A stretch of DNA of 64,000 nucleotides from Enterobacter soli ATCC BAA-2102. GTDB lineage: Bacteria; Pseudomonadota; Gammaproteobacteria; Enterobacterales; Enterobacteriaceae. A program made the translations under genes and the position numbers. The notes under the pieces were generated by a model. That model had not been told where the DNA came from, made no database searches, and worked only from the letters and a program-made list of their open reading frames with translations. The DNA lies in contig NZ_LXES01000038.1 in the NCBI RefSeq assembly GCF_001654845.1, forward strand, positions 170,223 through 234,222, read 5' to 3'. Below, in pieces: positions 36,850 to 45,622 of the stretch. The stretch's first letter is position 1. The number at the start of each line of letters is the position of its first letter.

Positions 36850-37884
36850 TCATACCAGGAAAAATTCGCCAAAGCCCATCTTTTTCAACCCACGGCGGTA
36901 GGCGATAGAGCTTCTGTCCGCAGGAATATGGGCTTCGAGGGTTAAATCCAGCGGCAGGCTTTCCGGGCGCTGGGTTTCCACCATCAGGCGATCTTCCTCA
37001 AAGATGCGCAGATTAAAGGCATGAACATCTTCCACCGGAATATGCAGGTCAAAGTTACGCGCAATAGGAGCGAACATCCGCGTTACGCGTGATGACACGG
37101 GCGAGGCGGCATTCATGATCACCAGTCGGGCATCGCCGGGAAAATGGATGGTCAGCGTGGCGGTAAATGGCAGATGCATCTCAAAATGACGCAGCCATTC
37201 GAAACCTTCTGGTGCCTGCACATCCGAACTGGCGGGGTAGTTACTCACCGAACTCCAGTAATCGGCGACAAAGCCAAAGCCGGTCTCCTGCGGCTGATAG
37301 GCGGGCACCTGCTGGTTATCCGGGTCGGCAAAGGTGGAGGTGTGGATCCACGCGAAATGGGCGACATCGAGAAACCCCTCGACCTGGCGACCGGCAAAGC
37401 CGTTTACCTCAAACGCCGGGCAGTTGATCTGCTGAAAACCGTCGTCATCCCAGTGCGGCATGGTAGGCAGCGGCACCGGGTTTTCCGGGTCAAACGCCAG
37501 ACAGGTCCAGATCAGGCCAAAGCGCTCTTCAACGGCGTAGTTAATCAGATTTAGTTTCGCCGGTACGGGCTGGTCGGGGCTGGAGGGTATACGGTTACAG
37601 CGGCCATCTTCCCCAAAGCGTAAGCCATGATAGGGGCAGATAATCCCGTGTTCATCGTGAAAGCCCAGCGTCAGCGGCACGCCGCGGTGGGGACAAACGT
37701 CCCGGGCGACCACCACCTGGTCGTTAATCCGGTAGATAACCAGCTGTTCATCCAGCAGAGTGGCTTTAACCGGAGCCGGGCCGATGTCGCACGCCCGGGC
37801 AACCGGGTGCCAGCATTTTGCCAGACGCAGCCAGTCCTCTGGCTCAAACGTGCAATGGGCTGGTGGCGTTGGGTGTTTTATCAT
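36850..37884 (-). CDS. hpxD: HpxD, Rieske oxygenase of hypoxanthine oxidation
   Basis: 344 residues from MIKHPTPPAHCTF, after a GGAG ribosome site; the open frame extends 17 codons upstream. The Rieske cluster motifs are CPHRGVPL and CPYHGL (near 85-107). The catalytic iron site motif is DVAHFAWIH (near 190). Such oxygenases are unusual for purine oxidation, where molybdenum hydroxylases dominate, but this is the known Klebsiella hpx type. Third position: transcribed after hpxO with a 17-nt gap. Confidence 0.88.
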   Translation of the reverse strand: MIKHPTPPAHCTFEPEDWLRLAKCWHPVARACDIGPAPVKATLLDEQLVIYRINDQVVVARDVCPHRGVPLTLGFHDEHGIICPYHGLRFGEDGRCNRIPSSPDQPVPAKLNLINYAVEERFGLIWTCLAFDPENPVPLPTMPHWDDDGFQQINCPAFEVNGFAGRQVEGFLDVAHFAWIHTSTFADPDNQQVPAYQPQETGFGFVADYWSSVSNYPASSDVQAPEGFEWLRHFEMHLPFTATLTIHFPGDARLVIMNAASPVSSRVTRMFAPIARNFDLHIPVEDVHAFNLRIFEEDRLMVETQRPESLPLDLTLEAHIPADRSSIAYRRGLKKMGFGEFFLV

Positions 37885-37901
37885 GGTTGTCACTCCTGTG
37901 T

Positions 37902-39056
37902 TCAGCCTAATGGGCCGCCCTGAATGGTGTCGCACAGACCGTTAATAATGCGCTCGCCGGTCTCCTCGCGAAGCTCCTGATACCAGGCCCGGGTCAGCGC
38001 CATATCTTTACCGTGGGTGATATCGCAACGTTTGCGGGCTTTCAGCACCAGGTCGCGAACCCGGTCGCAGCGCAACGCTTCGTACTGGCGCAGCGCCAGG
38101 GCAATGTTGTGGTTGTCGCGCACGCAGTCGCCCAGCACCACGGCATCCTCCATGGCGGCACAACCGCCCTGGCCGATATCCGGCGTGGTGCTGTGTCCCG
38201 CATCGCCCAGCAGCGCCACGTTGCCGCGCACCAGGCTGTCGAATGGTTCAATATCGTGGATTTCGATGCGGTTGGTCGTCTCAGGATCCAGCGCGGCGAT
38301 AAGCTTCTGCACCGGCGGTGCCCAGCCGCGGAAATAGCCGCTGAGATCGGCTTTAAGGGTAAGACGATCTTCCGCCAGACCCGCGGGGAGCGGGACATCG
38401 AAAAAGAAATAGAAACGCCCGCCAGAGACCGGCATCAGCGAGACGCGCTTGCCTTCTCCGACAAACGTGGTCCACTGATGAGCAGGAGCAATGTCCTCGT
38501 CGATCTTCACCAGACCATTCCAGTTAACGTATCCGGCGTAGCGGCGTTCCGGGGTATACCCCAGCACATACGGGCGCACCGCCGAGTGGCTACCGTCAGC
38601 GGCAATCAGAAAATCACCCGTTGCCGTGGTGCCATCGGTAAAGGTGACGGTCACGCCCGCGTCATCTTCGCGGACGCGTTCAACACGCTTACCAAACTGC
38701 ACCGCGTCTCGCCCCCAGAAATTGAGCATTTCGCGCTGCAATTCAGCCCGCGAGACAGGGCAAGGGCGACCGCCGGTGCGTGCCACCAGCGGAGCAAGGC
38801 TGAAACGGGTCAGGGTATCGCCGCGCAGGTGATCCTTATACGCCATAAAACGCATTGGCCCGCCGTAGGTTTCGATCATCTCCCCCATACCAAGATGCTT
38901 CATACATTTCACCCCATTGGGCCAGATGGAGATGGCCGCGCCAACGGGTTTGATCTCTTTCACGGCCTCAAAGACGGTACAGTCAATCCCGGCTTTCTTT
39001 AACGCCACGGCCGCGCTCAGACCACCAATTCCCGCCCCAATGACAATCGCTTTCAT
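37902..39056 (-). CDS. hpxO: FAD-dependent urate hydroxylase HpxO
   Basis: 384 residues, the length of Klebsiella HpxO. FAD-binding GAGIGGLSAAVALKKAG at the N-terminus, the DG motif ADGSHSAVRPYV near residue 165, and GDAGHSTTPDIGQGG near 285. It hydroxylates urate to 5-hydroxyisourate with NADH and oxygen. First gene of the minus-strand hpxO-hpxD-hpxE unit; a strong sigma-54 promoter candidate lies 34 nt upstream of the start. Confidence 0.95.
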   Translation of the reverse strand: MKAIVIGAGIGGLSAAVALKKAGIDCTVFEAVKEIKPVGAAISIWPNGVKCMKHLGMGEMIETYGGPMRFMAYKDHLRGDTLTRFSLAPLVARTGGRPCPVSRAELQREMLNFWGRDAVQFGKRVERVREDDAGVTVTFTDGTTATGDFLIAADGSHSAVRPYVLGYTPERRYAGYVNWNGLVKIDEDIAPAHQWTTFVGEGKRVSLMPVSGGRFYFFFDVPLPAGLAEDRLTLKADLSGYFRGWAPPVQKLIAALDPETTNRIEIHDIEPFDSLVRGNVALLGDAGHSTTPDIGQGGCAAMEDAVVLGDCVRDNHNIALALRQYEALRCDRVRDLVLKARKRCDITHGKDMALTRAWYQELREETGERIINGLCDTIQGGPLG

Positions 39057-39089
39057 GCTTATCTCCTTTTGCAGGGTGTCATGAGAGTG

Positions 39090-39105
39090 AGCAATTTGCG
39101 TACCA
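39090..39105 (-). promoter_or_regulatory. Sigma-54 promoter candidate for hpxO-hpxD-hpxE
   Basis: Minus strand TGGTACGCAAATTGCT against consensus TGGCACGNNNNTTGCW: one mismatch, invariant GG and GC correctly spaced. The predicted start of transcription is about 20-25 nt before hpxO. Confidence 0.75.
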
Positions 39106-39145
39106 GGATGCAGAGTGGAGAAAAGGGCGTTGTGACGGGCCGTTA

Positions 39146-39162
39146 TGCACTGTTAAGGTGCG
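39146..39162. promoter_or_regulatory. NtrC-like enhancer site between hpxO and hpxQ
   Basis: TGCACTGTTAAGGTGCG, close to the NtrC dyad TGCACYANNNTGGTGCA. It sits between two divergent sigma-54 promoter candidates, about 40 nt from one and 85 nt from the other. Confidence 0.5.
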
Positions 39163-39247
39163 TTACGATGGTGAGAGTGCCTGTTTATGAATCAATAATT
39201 TCCAGTTTTGCGCTACGGAATCAACTGTTTCACACCCGGCATAAGAG

Positions 39248-39263
39248 TGGCGTGTTTTGTGCA
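39248..39263 (+). promoter_or_regulatory. Sigma-54 promoter candidate for hpxQ-hpxT
   Basis: TGGCGTGTTTTGTGCA: keeps TGGC, the spacing and TGCA; three deviations from consensus. Lies 34 nt before the hpxQ start. Confidence 0.55.
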
Positions 39264-39296
39264 ACATGGCGAAAGGATAATTTCAACGGAGCGACC

Positions 39297-39797
39297 ATGA
39301 CGGCACTGCATGACTTTAATCAACAGCGGTATGAAGACGCGCTGGCACACCTACTTCCCTGCGTGGCGATCCCCGCCTGGGCCGAGGCACTGGTGCGCGG
39401 GCGTCCTTACCCCAGCCGGGATGCGCTGTTCGATGCCGCCAGTGCATTAGCACAGCAGTGGGATGAAAATGCCCTGACGCTTGCCCTGAGCGCGCATCCG
39501 CGTATCGGCGAGAAACCCGCGGGTACGCAAGCTGAGGCAGCGCTTTCGCGCCAGGAGCAGGGGGCCGTTAATGAGAACGACGCGGCGCTCGCCCGGGCAT
39601 TGCGGGAAGGCAATGCCCGCTACGAGGCGCGCTTTGGGCGCGTGTTTCTGATCCGCGCGAAGGGGCGCAGCGGTGAAGACATTTTACAGGCGCTGGAAGG
39701 GCGGCTGAAAAACACCAACGCGCAGGAAGTGCAGGCCGCACTGGAACAACTGCGGGAAATTACCTTATTACGGCTGGAAGGAGTGATTGGCGAATGA
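39297..39797 (+). CDS. hpxQ: OHCU decarboxylase HpxQ
   Basis: 166 residues from MTALHDFNQQRYE; the frame is open from 39069 but that part is the divergent promoter region. The catalytic His67 is in LSAHPRIGEKP, and the family Glu/Arg residues follow (ALAREGNARYEARFGRVFLIRAKGRS in part). It decarboxylates 2-oxo-4-hydroxy-4-carboxy-5-ureidoimidazoline to S-allantoin. Overlaps hpxT by 4 nt (ATGA), so the two enzymes that finish urate breakdown to allantoin are coupled. Confidence 0.93.
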   Translation: MTALHDFNQQRYEDALAHLLPCVAIPAWAEALVRGRPYPSRDALFDAASALAQQWDENALTLALSAHPRIGEKPAGTQAEAALSRQEQGAVNENDAALARALREGNARYEARFGRVFLIRAKGRSGEDILQALEGRLKNTNAQEVQAALEQLREITLLRLEGVIGE

Positions 39798-40117
39798 GCA
39801 CCTTAAGCACCCATATTCTGGATATTTCGACAGGAAAACCCGCCCAGGGCGTGACGGTGCGTCTGGAACGGGACGGGCTGGTGATTGCCACCGGGACGAC
39901 CAATAGCGCCGGGCGCATTACGGAATTCATGGCGCACCTGCCTGCAGGCCGTTACCGGCTGGTGGCCGACATTGGTGCCTGGTTTACTCAGACCGGGCGC
40001 GAGACGATTTACCCCTGTGCGCAGATTGATTTTGTGACTAAAGAGGCGGCAGATGAGCACTATCATCTGCCGTTTGTGATTGCGCCAGGCGGGTGGTCAA
40101 CCTACCGCGGCAGTTGA
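39794..40117 (+). CDS. hpxT: 5-hydroxyisourate hydrolase HpxT
   Basis: 107 residues, transthyretin-related family, ending with the diagnostic YRGS tetrapeptide. Active-site residues include His7 (LSTHILDISTGKPAQGV), Arg in VRLERDG and the C-terminal motif. It hydrolyses 5-hydroxyisourate to OHCU, the substrate of HpxQ. No signal peptide, so cytoplasmic. The 3' end overlaps the convergent guaD by 21 nt. Confidence 0.95.
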   Translation: MSTLSTHILDISTGKPAQGVTVRLERDGLVIATGTTNSAGRITEFMAHLPAGRYRLVADIGAWFTQTGRETIYPCAQIDFVTKEAADEHYHLPFVIAPGGWSTYRGS

Positions 40118-41416
40118 CCACACCTGCTCGCCGTTGACCCAGGTTTCGCTGATATTGCGCTCATCGCCGAGCGTCATCAGCACAAAGAGCTGCTCGTAAA
40201 TATCTTTGCAGCGGCCGTTGCGCAGGCGCTGAAGCGGCGTCACGGCCGGGTCGATAACGATAAAGTCGGCCTCTTTGCCCGGCGCAAAATTGCCAATTTT
40301 ATCGTCCAGTCGCAGGGCGTGCGCGCCCCCCAGGGTGGCGTGATAAAACGCTTCGCAGGCTTGCAGGCGGTAGCTCTGCAACTGGCCCACTTTGTAGGCT
40401 TCACCCAGCGTACGCAACATGCTGAAAGTGGTGCCGGCCCCGACGTCGGTGCCAATGCCCATCCGCACCTTGTGCTGCCAGCAGGCGGGTAAACGAAACA
40501 GCCCGCTGCCAAGAAACAGGTTGGAGGTTGGGCAAAACGCCACGGCGGAACCGGTGTCGTGCAGGCACTGCCACTCGCTGTGGTGCAGGTGAATGCCGTG
40601 AGCAAACACGCTGCGCTCGCCGGTCAGGCCGTAGTGGTGATACACATCCAGATAACGTTCGTGCTCCGGCCACAGATCGCTCACCCACGCTACTTCGTTG
40701 GGGTTTTCGCTCAGATGGGTCTGCATCCACGTATCGGGAAACTCCTCTCTGAGCAGGCTCACCGCCGCGAGCAGTTCCGGGGAAGAGGTTGGCGCAAAGC
40801 GTGGCGTAATGGCATAGCCTAAGCGTCCGCGGTGGTGCCAGCGCTGGATAAGCTCCCGCGTTTGCCGGTAGCTCTGTTTGGCGGTTTCAGTCAGGTAGTC
40901 AGGCGCGTGCCTGTCCATCATCACTTTCCCGGCAATCAGCCGCATGTTGAGGCGCAATGCCTCGGTAAACAGTGCATCGACAGATTCGGGATGCAGGGTG
41001 CAAAACACCAGCGCCGTGGTTGTGCCGTGGCTTATCAGCTGGTTAATAAAAAATTCCGCGATCTCCTTCGCGTAAGCCTCATCGGCAAACAGGCTCTCCA
41101 CCGGGAAGGTGTAGGTCGTCAGCCACTCCAGCAGCTGCTCGCCAAATGCGCCAATCATCTCCGTCTGGGGATAATGGACGTGGGTATCGATAAAGCCGGG
41201 CAGCAGCAGCTTGCCTCGCAGGTCAGTGTAACCTTTGTACGGGGCAAGGAATTGCTCGCCCTCCTGCCAGCTCATCTGCGCCAGAATTTTACCGTTGTGA
41301 ATAAACAGCAGCCCATCGTCAAGATAGCGGGCGTGGCGGGGGATAGCCTCTGCGCTGTCACAGACCTGGGAAACATCGAAAAATGCACCGCGGATCGCTG
41401 TCTGGTAATCCATCAT
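40097..41416 (-). CDS. guaD: Guanine deaminase
   Basis: 439 residues of the amidohydrolase superfamily. Zinc ligands are visible in FIDTHVHYPQTEM (near 80), HLSENPNE, and the late Asp in GIGTDVGAG; PRFAPTSSPELL is typical of guanine deaminases. It converts guanine to xanthine and ammonia, feeding the HpxDE/HpxO path. It sits between hpxT and the permease gene on the minus strand with its own sigma-54 promoter candidate. A second ATG directly follows the first. Confidence 0.92.
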   Translation of the reverse strand: MMDYQTAIRGAFFDVSQVCDSAEAIPRHARYLDDGLLFIHNGKILAQMSWQEGEQFLAPYKGYTDLRGKLLLPGFIDTHVHYPQTEMIGAFGEQLLEWLTTYTFPVESLFADEAYAKEIAEFFINQLISHGTTTALVFCTLHPESVDALFTEALRLNMRLIAGKVMMDRHAPDYLTETAKQSYRQTRELIQRWHHRGRLGYAITPRFAPTSSPELLAAVSLLREEFPDTWMQTHLSENPNEVAWVSDLWPEHERYLDVYHHYGLTGERSVFAHGIHLHHSEWQCLHDTGSAVAFCPTSNLFLGSGLFRLPACWQHKVRMGIGTDVGAGTTFSMLRTLGEAYKVGQLQSYRLQACEAFYHATLGGAHALRLDDKIGNFAPGKEADFIVIDPAVTPLQRLRNGRCKDIYEQLFVLMTLGDERNISETWVNGEQVWSTAAVG

Positions 41417-41457
41417 GGTTCCTGCCTTATTGTTTGCGTAGCGGGGTCATGAGTACG

Positions 41458-41473
41458 AGCAAAAAGGGTGCCA
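41458..41473 (-). promoter_or_regulatory. Sigma-54 promoter candidate for guaD
   Basis: Minus strand TGGCACCCTTTTTGCT: one mismatch to TGGCACGNNNNTTGCW, 41 nt upstream of guaD, in the gap after the permease gene. Confidence 0.75.
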
Positions 41474-41515
41474 GCTTGAGAAAGGCCGCAGAAGGTCTGC
41501 GGCCAGGTGAAAGGA

Positions 41516-43012
41516 TTACTCTTTTTGCGTCGCCACGCGGGAGTTAAATTGCGGGGCGGTAGCCGCTTCGCGGTCTTCACGCGCCAGCCAGCGGTAGGTC
41601 ACACCGCCCAGGAAGACGCCGATAAACCAGCTAAAGTTCGCCACTTCATGCAGGGCCGGGATAAAGCTAATCACCAGGCCTACGGCAACGGACGGAACCA
41701 GCGCGCCGATGGCTTTCGGGTTAAAGCCGTTGCGATACCAGTATTTCCCTTTTGGCGTGTCATCGAACAGGTCATCTACAGAGACTTTCCCGCGCTTAAT
41801 CAGGTAGAAGTCGGCAATCAGGATGCCGAACAGCGGGCCGATAAAGGCGCCGAGCACGTCCAGGGTGTAGTGGATAAGCTCAGGCGAGTTGAACAGGTTC
41901 CACGGGGTTAACAGGATCGAGCCGACAGCCGCAATCATCCCCCCGGTGCGGAAGCTGATCTTCTGCGGCGAGCAGTTAGAGAAGTCGAATGCCGGGGAGA
42001 CAAAGTTCGCCACGATGTTGATCCCGATGGTGGCGGTGATCATGGTCAGCAGGCCAATGGCCACGGCCAGATCGTTGCCCACGCGGCTGACGGTTTCAAT
42101 CGGATCGGTGATCATGCGGCCAAACAGCGACTGCGTGCCGGAGACAATCACCACGGTAACGATGGAGAACAGCAGGAAGTTAAACGGCAGGCCCCAGCGG
42201 TTTCCACGGCGAATTTCGCCCATGCTTTTGCCGTAGCGCGAGAAGTCACCAAAGTTGAGCAACGGCCCGGAGAAATAGGACACCACCAGCGCCGTGGCGG
42301 TGATCATCTGCCAGGTTTGCTCGCCCGCGCTCAGGGATTTGCTGGCGAGGGTAAAGGAGATCCCGTCAAAGCCGGTCTTGTATACAATCCAGCCTGCAAG
42401 CGCCAGCATCACCACATAGACCGCCGGGCCGGCAATATCGATAAAACGCTTAATGGCGCTCATACCGTGCCAGAAGACCATCGCCTGCAACACCCACATA
42501 ATGGAAAAGCAGATCCAGCCAAGATGCGACAGGCCAAGGAACGAACCGGTGGTCAGTGCCGCCAGAGAAGGCCAGAATTTCAGCGCCACCAGCATCAGGG
42601 CGTTGGCGGCCAGGTAGGTCTGAATGCCGTACCACGCAAAGGCGATTAGCCCGCGGATCACCGCCGGAATGTTCGCCCCAAAAACGCCAAATGCCTGACG
42701 GCTGATCACCGCGTAAGGCACGCCGGCCATCTGGCTCGGTTTAGCCACCAGGTTGGCGCACAACTGCACAATACAAATCCCCACCAGCAGGCAAAGCAGT
42801 ACCTGCCAGCTTGCCAGCCCGAGCGTAAAGAAGCTCGCGGCAACCACATACCCCCCCATGCTGTGCACGTCGGACATCCAGAAAGAAAAGATGTTGTACC
42901 AGCTCCAGTTCTGGTCACGCGTTGGTGCCAGATCCTCATTGCAAAGCCGTGGGCTGTATACCGCACCGGAATCAGCGGCCGAACCTTGCTGCGCGTTTTG
43001 TGTATTTGGCAT
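41516..43012 (-). CDS. hpxC: NCS1-family purine/allantoin permease
   Basis: 498 residues with about 12 membrane helices, nucleobase:cation symporter-1 family (NEDLAPTRDQNWSWYNIFSFWM near the N-terminus is the NCS1 start motif, seen in part). Resembles PucI/AllW allantoin permeases. Placed divergently from the GntR-racemase-allantoinase genes, which supports allantoin as substrate and the Klebsiella name hpxC; a guanine or xanthine substrate is not excluded because guaD is downstream. Confidence 0.8.
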   Translation of the reverse strand: MPNTQNAQQGSAADSGAVYSPRLCNEDLAPTRDQNWSWYNIFSFWMSDVHSMGGYVVAASFFTLGLASWQVLLCLLVGICIVQLCANLVAKPSQMAGVPYAVISRQAFGVFGANIPAVIRGLIAFAWYGIQTYLAANALMLVALKFWPSLAALTTGSFLGLSHLGWICFSIMWVLQAMVFWHGMSAIKRFIDIAGPAVYVVMLALAGWIVYKTGFDGISFTLASKSLSAGEQTWQMITATALVVSYFSGPLLNFGDFSRYGKSMGEIRRGNRWGLPFNFLLFSIVTVVIVSGTQSLFGRMITDPIETVSRVGNDLAVAIGLLTMITATIGINIVANFVSPAFDFSNCSPQKISFRTGGMIAAVGSILLTPWNLFNSPELIHYTLDVLGAFIGPLFGILIADFYLIKRGKVSVDDLFDDTPKGKYWYRNGFNPKAIGALVPSVAVGLVISFIPALHEVANFSWFIGVFLGGVTYRWLAREDREAATAPQFNSRVATQKE

Positions 43013-43063
43013 GAAACCTGCTCCTGTGAATGAAAACCCGTTAAGTGGGAGTGCAAACGGTGT

Positions 43064-43079
43064 TGCAGGATCCAGGCCA
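43064..43079 (-). promoter_or_regulatory. Sigma-54 promoter candidate for the NCS1 permease
   Basis: Minus strand TGGCCTGGATCCTGCA: GG and GC elements with correct spacing, three deviations from consensus. Weaker than the hpxO, guaD and hpxF candidates. Confidence 0.5.
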
Positions 43080-43091
43080 AAATAATAAATC

Positions 43092-43124
43092 TTGTATGCA
43101 ATATTTTATTTTTATGTATACGAT
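43092..43124. promoter_or_regulatory. Candidate HpxS operator region
   Basis: TTGTATGCAA (43092-43101) and ATGTATACGAT (43114-43124) resemble each other and a third perfect TTGTATACAA at 43884. They lie between the divergent permease and GntR genes, where a GntR/FCD repressor would bind. Confidence 0.45.
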
Positions 43125-43156
43125 TCGATAGCGAAAAGTAAAAAGTGGAGTGGGTA

Positions 43157-43873
43157 ATGAACAACGTAAACAGTCTGCACGCCGCGCCAGACCTGCAAGA
43201 CAAAGACGAATCCATCTTTCAGGCGCTGATGACCGCGATTGTCGAACATCAGTTGCTGCCTGGAAGTAAATTGCCGGAAGAGGCGCTGGCCGAGGTCTTC
43301 GGCGTGAGCCGTACGGGTATCCGCAAGGTGCTGCAACGACTCGCGACTGTGCAAATGGTCACGTTAACGCCCAAACGTGGTGCACATGTCGCCAGCCCGA
43401 CGGTGGAAGAGGCACAGCACATCTTTCGTACGCGCGCTCTGCTGGAGGTCACCAATCTGCCGGACGTGCTGGCCCACTGCCAGCCGCCGCACCTTGCTGC
43501 GCTGGAAGCTATTATTGGCCAGGAGCAGCAGGCACACGAGGCTTACGACGGCCCGGCGGCGATCCGCCACTCTGCCAATTTCCATATCCAGCTTCAGGCC
43601 ATTTCCGGCAACCAGGTACTGACGGAGATGGTGACAAGCCTTAGCCAGCGTTCCTCACTGGTGATAGCCACATGGGGTGCGCCGTGGCGCCAGGGTTGCC
43701 GTTGCAACGATCACGAACAGCTTGTTGAGCTACTGCGCCAGAAAGCGCTCCAGCCGCTCAGCGATGCCTTAATGCACCATTTTGAACATATCGTCGCCAG
43801 CCTCTGTTTTGAACGGGCGGGCGAGTGCCTTCCTGATTTTGCCCGGCTGTTTGCCGGCCACAAGGAGTCGTAA
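43157..43873 (+). CDS. hpxS: GntR-family regulator HpxS
   Basis: 238 residues from MNNVNSLHAAPDLQDKD, 6 nt after GGAG. An N-terminal winged helix (LPEEALAEVFGVSRTGIRKVLQRLATVQMV, about 40-75) is followed by an all-helical FCD effector domain. First gene of an operon with the allantoin racemase and allantoinase, as in Klebsiella hpxSAB; likely controls itself and the divergent permease in response to a purine catabolite. Its stop shares a base with the hpxA start. Confidence 0.85.
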   Translation: MNNVNSLHAAPDLQDKDESIFQALMTAIVEHQLLPGSKLPEEALAEVFGVSRTGIRKVLQRLATVQMVTLTPKRGAHVASPTVEEAQHIFRTRALLEVTNLPDVLAHCQPPHLAALEAIIGQEQQAHEAYDGPAAIRHSANFHIQLQAISGNQVLTEMVTSLSQRSSLVIATWGAPWRQGCRCNDHEQLVELLRQKALQPLSDALMHHFEHIVASLCFERAGECLPDFARLFAGHKES

Positions 43874-44616
43874 TGTCGTCTGTTTGTATACAAGTGATCA
43901 ATCCCAACACCAGCCGTGGAATGACGGAAACCATCGGCGCGGCAGCACGCGCGGTGGCAGCGCCGGGCACGGAGATCCTCGCGGTGTGCCCGGATGAAGG
44001 CGTGCCGTCGATTGAAGGACACTTTGATGAAGCCATTGCGGCCGTAGGGGTGCTCGAACAAATCAAGAAAGGCAGGCAGCAGGGCGTGGATGGCCACGTT
44101 ATCGCCTGCTTTGGCGATCCGGGGTTGCTGGCTGCGCGTGAGCTGGCGCAGGGGCCGGTGATTGGTATCGCAGAAGCCGCCATGCATATGGCGACGCTGG
44201 TGGCGACACGATTTTCGATTGTTACCACGCTGCCGCGCACGCTGATCATCGCCCGGCACCTGCTGCACCAGTATGGCTTTCATGATCACTGCGCAGCCCT
44301 GCACGCGATCGATCTCCCGGTGCTGGCACTGGAAGACGGCAGCGGTCTGGCACAGGAAAAGGTCCGCGCACGCTGTATTCAGGCGCTGAAAGAGGATGGT
44401 TGCGGCGCAATTGTGCTGGGGTGTGGCGGCATGGCAACGCTTGCCCAGGAGCTCACGCGTGAGCTGCATGTTCCGGTGATCGACGGCGTGAGCGCGGCGG
44501 TGAAGATGGTCGAATCGCTGGTAGCACTTGGGCTATCCACCAGTAAACACGGCGATCTGGCGTTCCCGGAAAACAAAGCGTTAAGCGGTAAATTTCAGGC
44601 ACTGAATCCATTTTAA
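43873..44616 (+). CDS. hpxA: Allantoin racemase HpxA
   Basis: 247 residues of the Asp/Glu/hydantoin racemase family. The two catalytic Cys are in HVIACFGDPGLL (about 79) and IVLGCGGMATLAQ (about 183). It interconverts R- and S-allantoin, so both isomers can be used. Start overlaps the hpxS stop by 1 nt. A TTGTATACAA palindrome lies inside codons 4-7. Confidence 0.92.
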   Translation: MSSVCIQVINPNTSRGMTETIGAAARAVAAPGTEILAVCPDEGVPSIEGHFDEAIAAVGVLEQIKKGRQQGVDGHVIACFGDPGLLAARELAQGPVIGIAEAAMHMATLVATRFSIVTTLPRTLIIARHLLHQYGFHDHCAALHAIDLPVLALEDGSGLAQEKVRARCIQALKEDGCGAIVLGCGGMATLAQELTRELHVPVIDGVSAAVKMVESLVALGLSTSKHGDLAFPENKALSGKFQALNPF

Positions 44617-44632
44617 TTTTGAGGGGGTCGCA

Positions 44633-45565
44633 ATGGCGCTTTTTGAACAGGATTACCCGCGGGATCTGCGTGGCTACGCAGGCAAGCCGCCGCACGCGCA
44701 GTGGCCGCAGCAGGCGCGTATCGCCGTGCAGTTTGTGCTTAATTACGAAGAAGGAGCCGAAAACCACGTATTACACGGTGACGCCGGATCGGAACAGTTC
44801 CTGTCAGATATCATCGGCGCAGCCAGCTACCCGGACAAACATATGTCGATGGACTCCCTCTACGAATACGGCAGCCGTGCCGGGTTCTGGCGGATCCACA
44901 ATGCCTTCAGCCAGCGCGGCCTGCCGCTGACGGTCTTTGGCGTGGCGATGGCGCTGGCGCGTCATCCCGATATTGTCGACGCCATTAAAGCGGCAAATTA
45001 CGACGTGGTCAGCCACGGCTGGCGCTGGATCCACTATCAGAATATGGACATCAACCAGGAGCGGGAGCATTTGCAAAAGGCGGTGCATGTGATGACCGAT
45101 CTGTTCGGCAAGCCGCCTACGGGCTGGTATACCGGGCGGGACAGCCCCAATACCCGTCAACTGGTGGCGGAGCACGGTGGCTTTGACTACGACAGCGACT
45201 ACTATGGCGACGATTTACCCTTCTGGACCGAAGTGGCGTGCAGCGATGGCACCCGCAAACCGCACCTGATTGTGCCTTATACGCTGGATACCAACGACAT
45301 GCGCTTTGCGACCGCGCAGGGATTTAATACCGCCGAGCAGTTTTATACCTACCTGAAAGACAGTTTTGATGTGCTGTATGAAGAGGGGGAAAGTGCGCCG
45401 AAGATGATGTCCATCGGAATGCACTGCCGCCTGCTGGGTCGTCCGGGACGTTTTCGCGCGCTGCAACGGTTCCTCGATTATATCCAGCAGCACGACAAGG
45501 TATGGGTCTGTACCCGCCAGCAAATTGCCGACCACTGGCGGGAAGTGCATCCGTTTCAGAAGTAA
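44633..45565 (+). CDS. hpxB: Allantoinase HpxB (PuuE type)
   Basis: 310 residues of the polysaccharide-deacetylase/NodB fold, not the amidohydrolase fold. Motifs include VQFVLNYEEGAENH, YDVVSHGWRWIHYQ, and YTGRDSPNTRQL. PuuE-type allantoinases open S-allantoin to allantoate without added metal. It follows hpxA by 16 nt with GAGGGGG as ribosome site. A REP element comes after it. Confidence 0.92.
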   Translation: MALFEQDYPRDLRGYAGKPPHAQWPQQARIAVQFVLNYEEGAENHVLHGDAGSEQFLSDIIGAASYPDKHMSMDSLYEYGSRAGFWRIHNAFSQRGLPLTVFGVAMALARHPDIVDAIKAANYDVVSHGWRWIHYQNMDINQEREHLQKAVHVMTDLFGKPPTGWYTGRDSPNTRQLVAEHGGFDYDSDYYGDDLPFWTEVACSDGTRKPHLIVPYTLDTNDMRFATAQGFNTAEQFYTYLKDSFDVLYEEGESAPKMMSIGMHCRLLGRPGRFRALQRFLDYIQQHDKVWVCTRQQIADHWREVHPFQK

Positions 45566-45578
45566 TTGTGCCATGTTT

Positions 45579-45611
45579 TGCCGGGTGGCGGCTGTGCCTT
45601 ACCCGGCCTAC
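45579..45611. repeat. REP-type palindromic element
   Basis: GCCGGGT (45580) pairs with ACCCGGC (45601) around GGCGGCTGTGCC; same family as the element at 12499, opposite orientation. Lies between convergent hpxB and hpxZ. Confidence 0.75.
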
Positions 45612-45622
45612 AACTCAACACA

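Noticed and set aside
43052..43067. TGCAA-N6-TTGCA dyad as NtrC site before the permease
   Set aside because: Wrong spacing and half-sites for NtrC; it also overlaps the sigma-54 candidate. Left unassigned.
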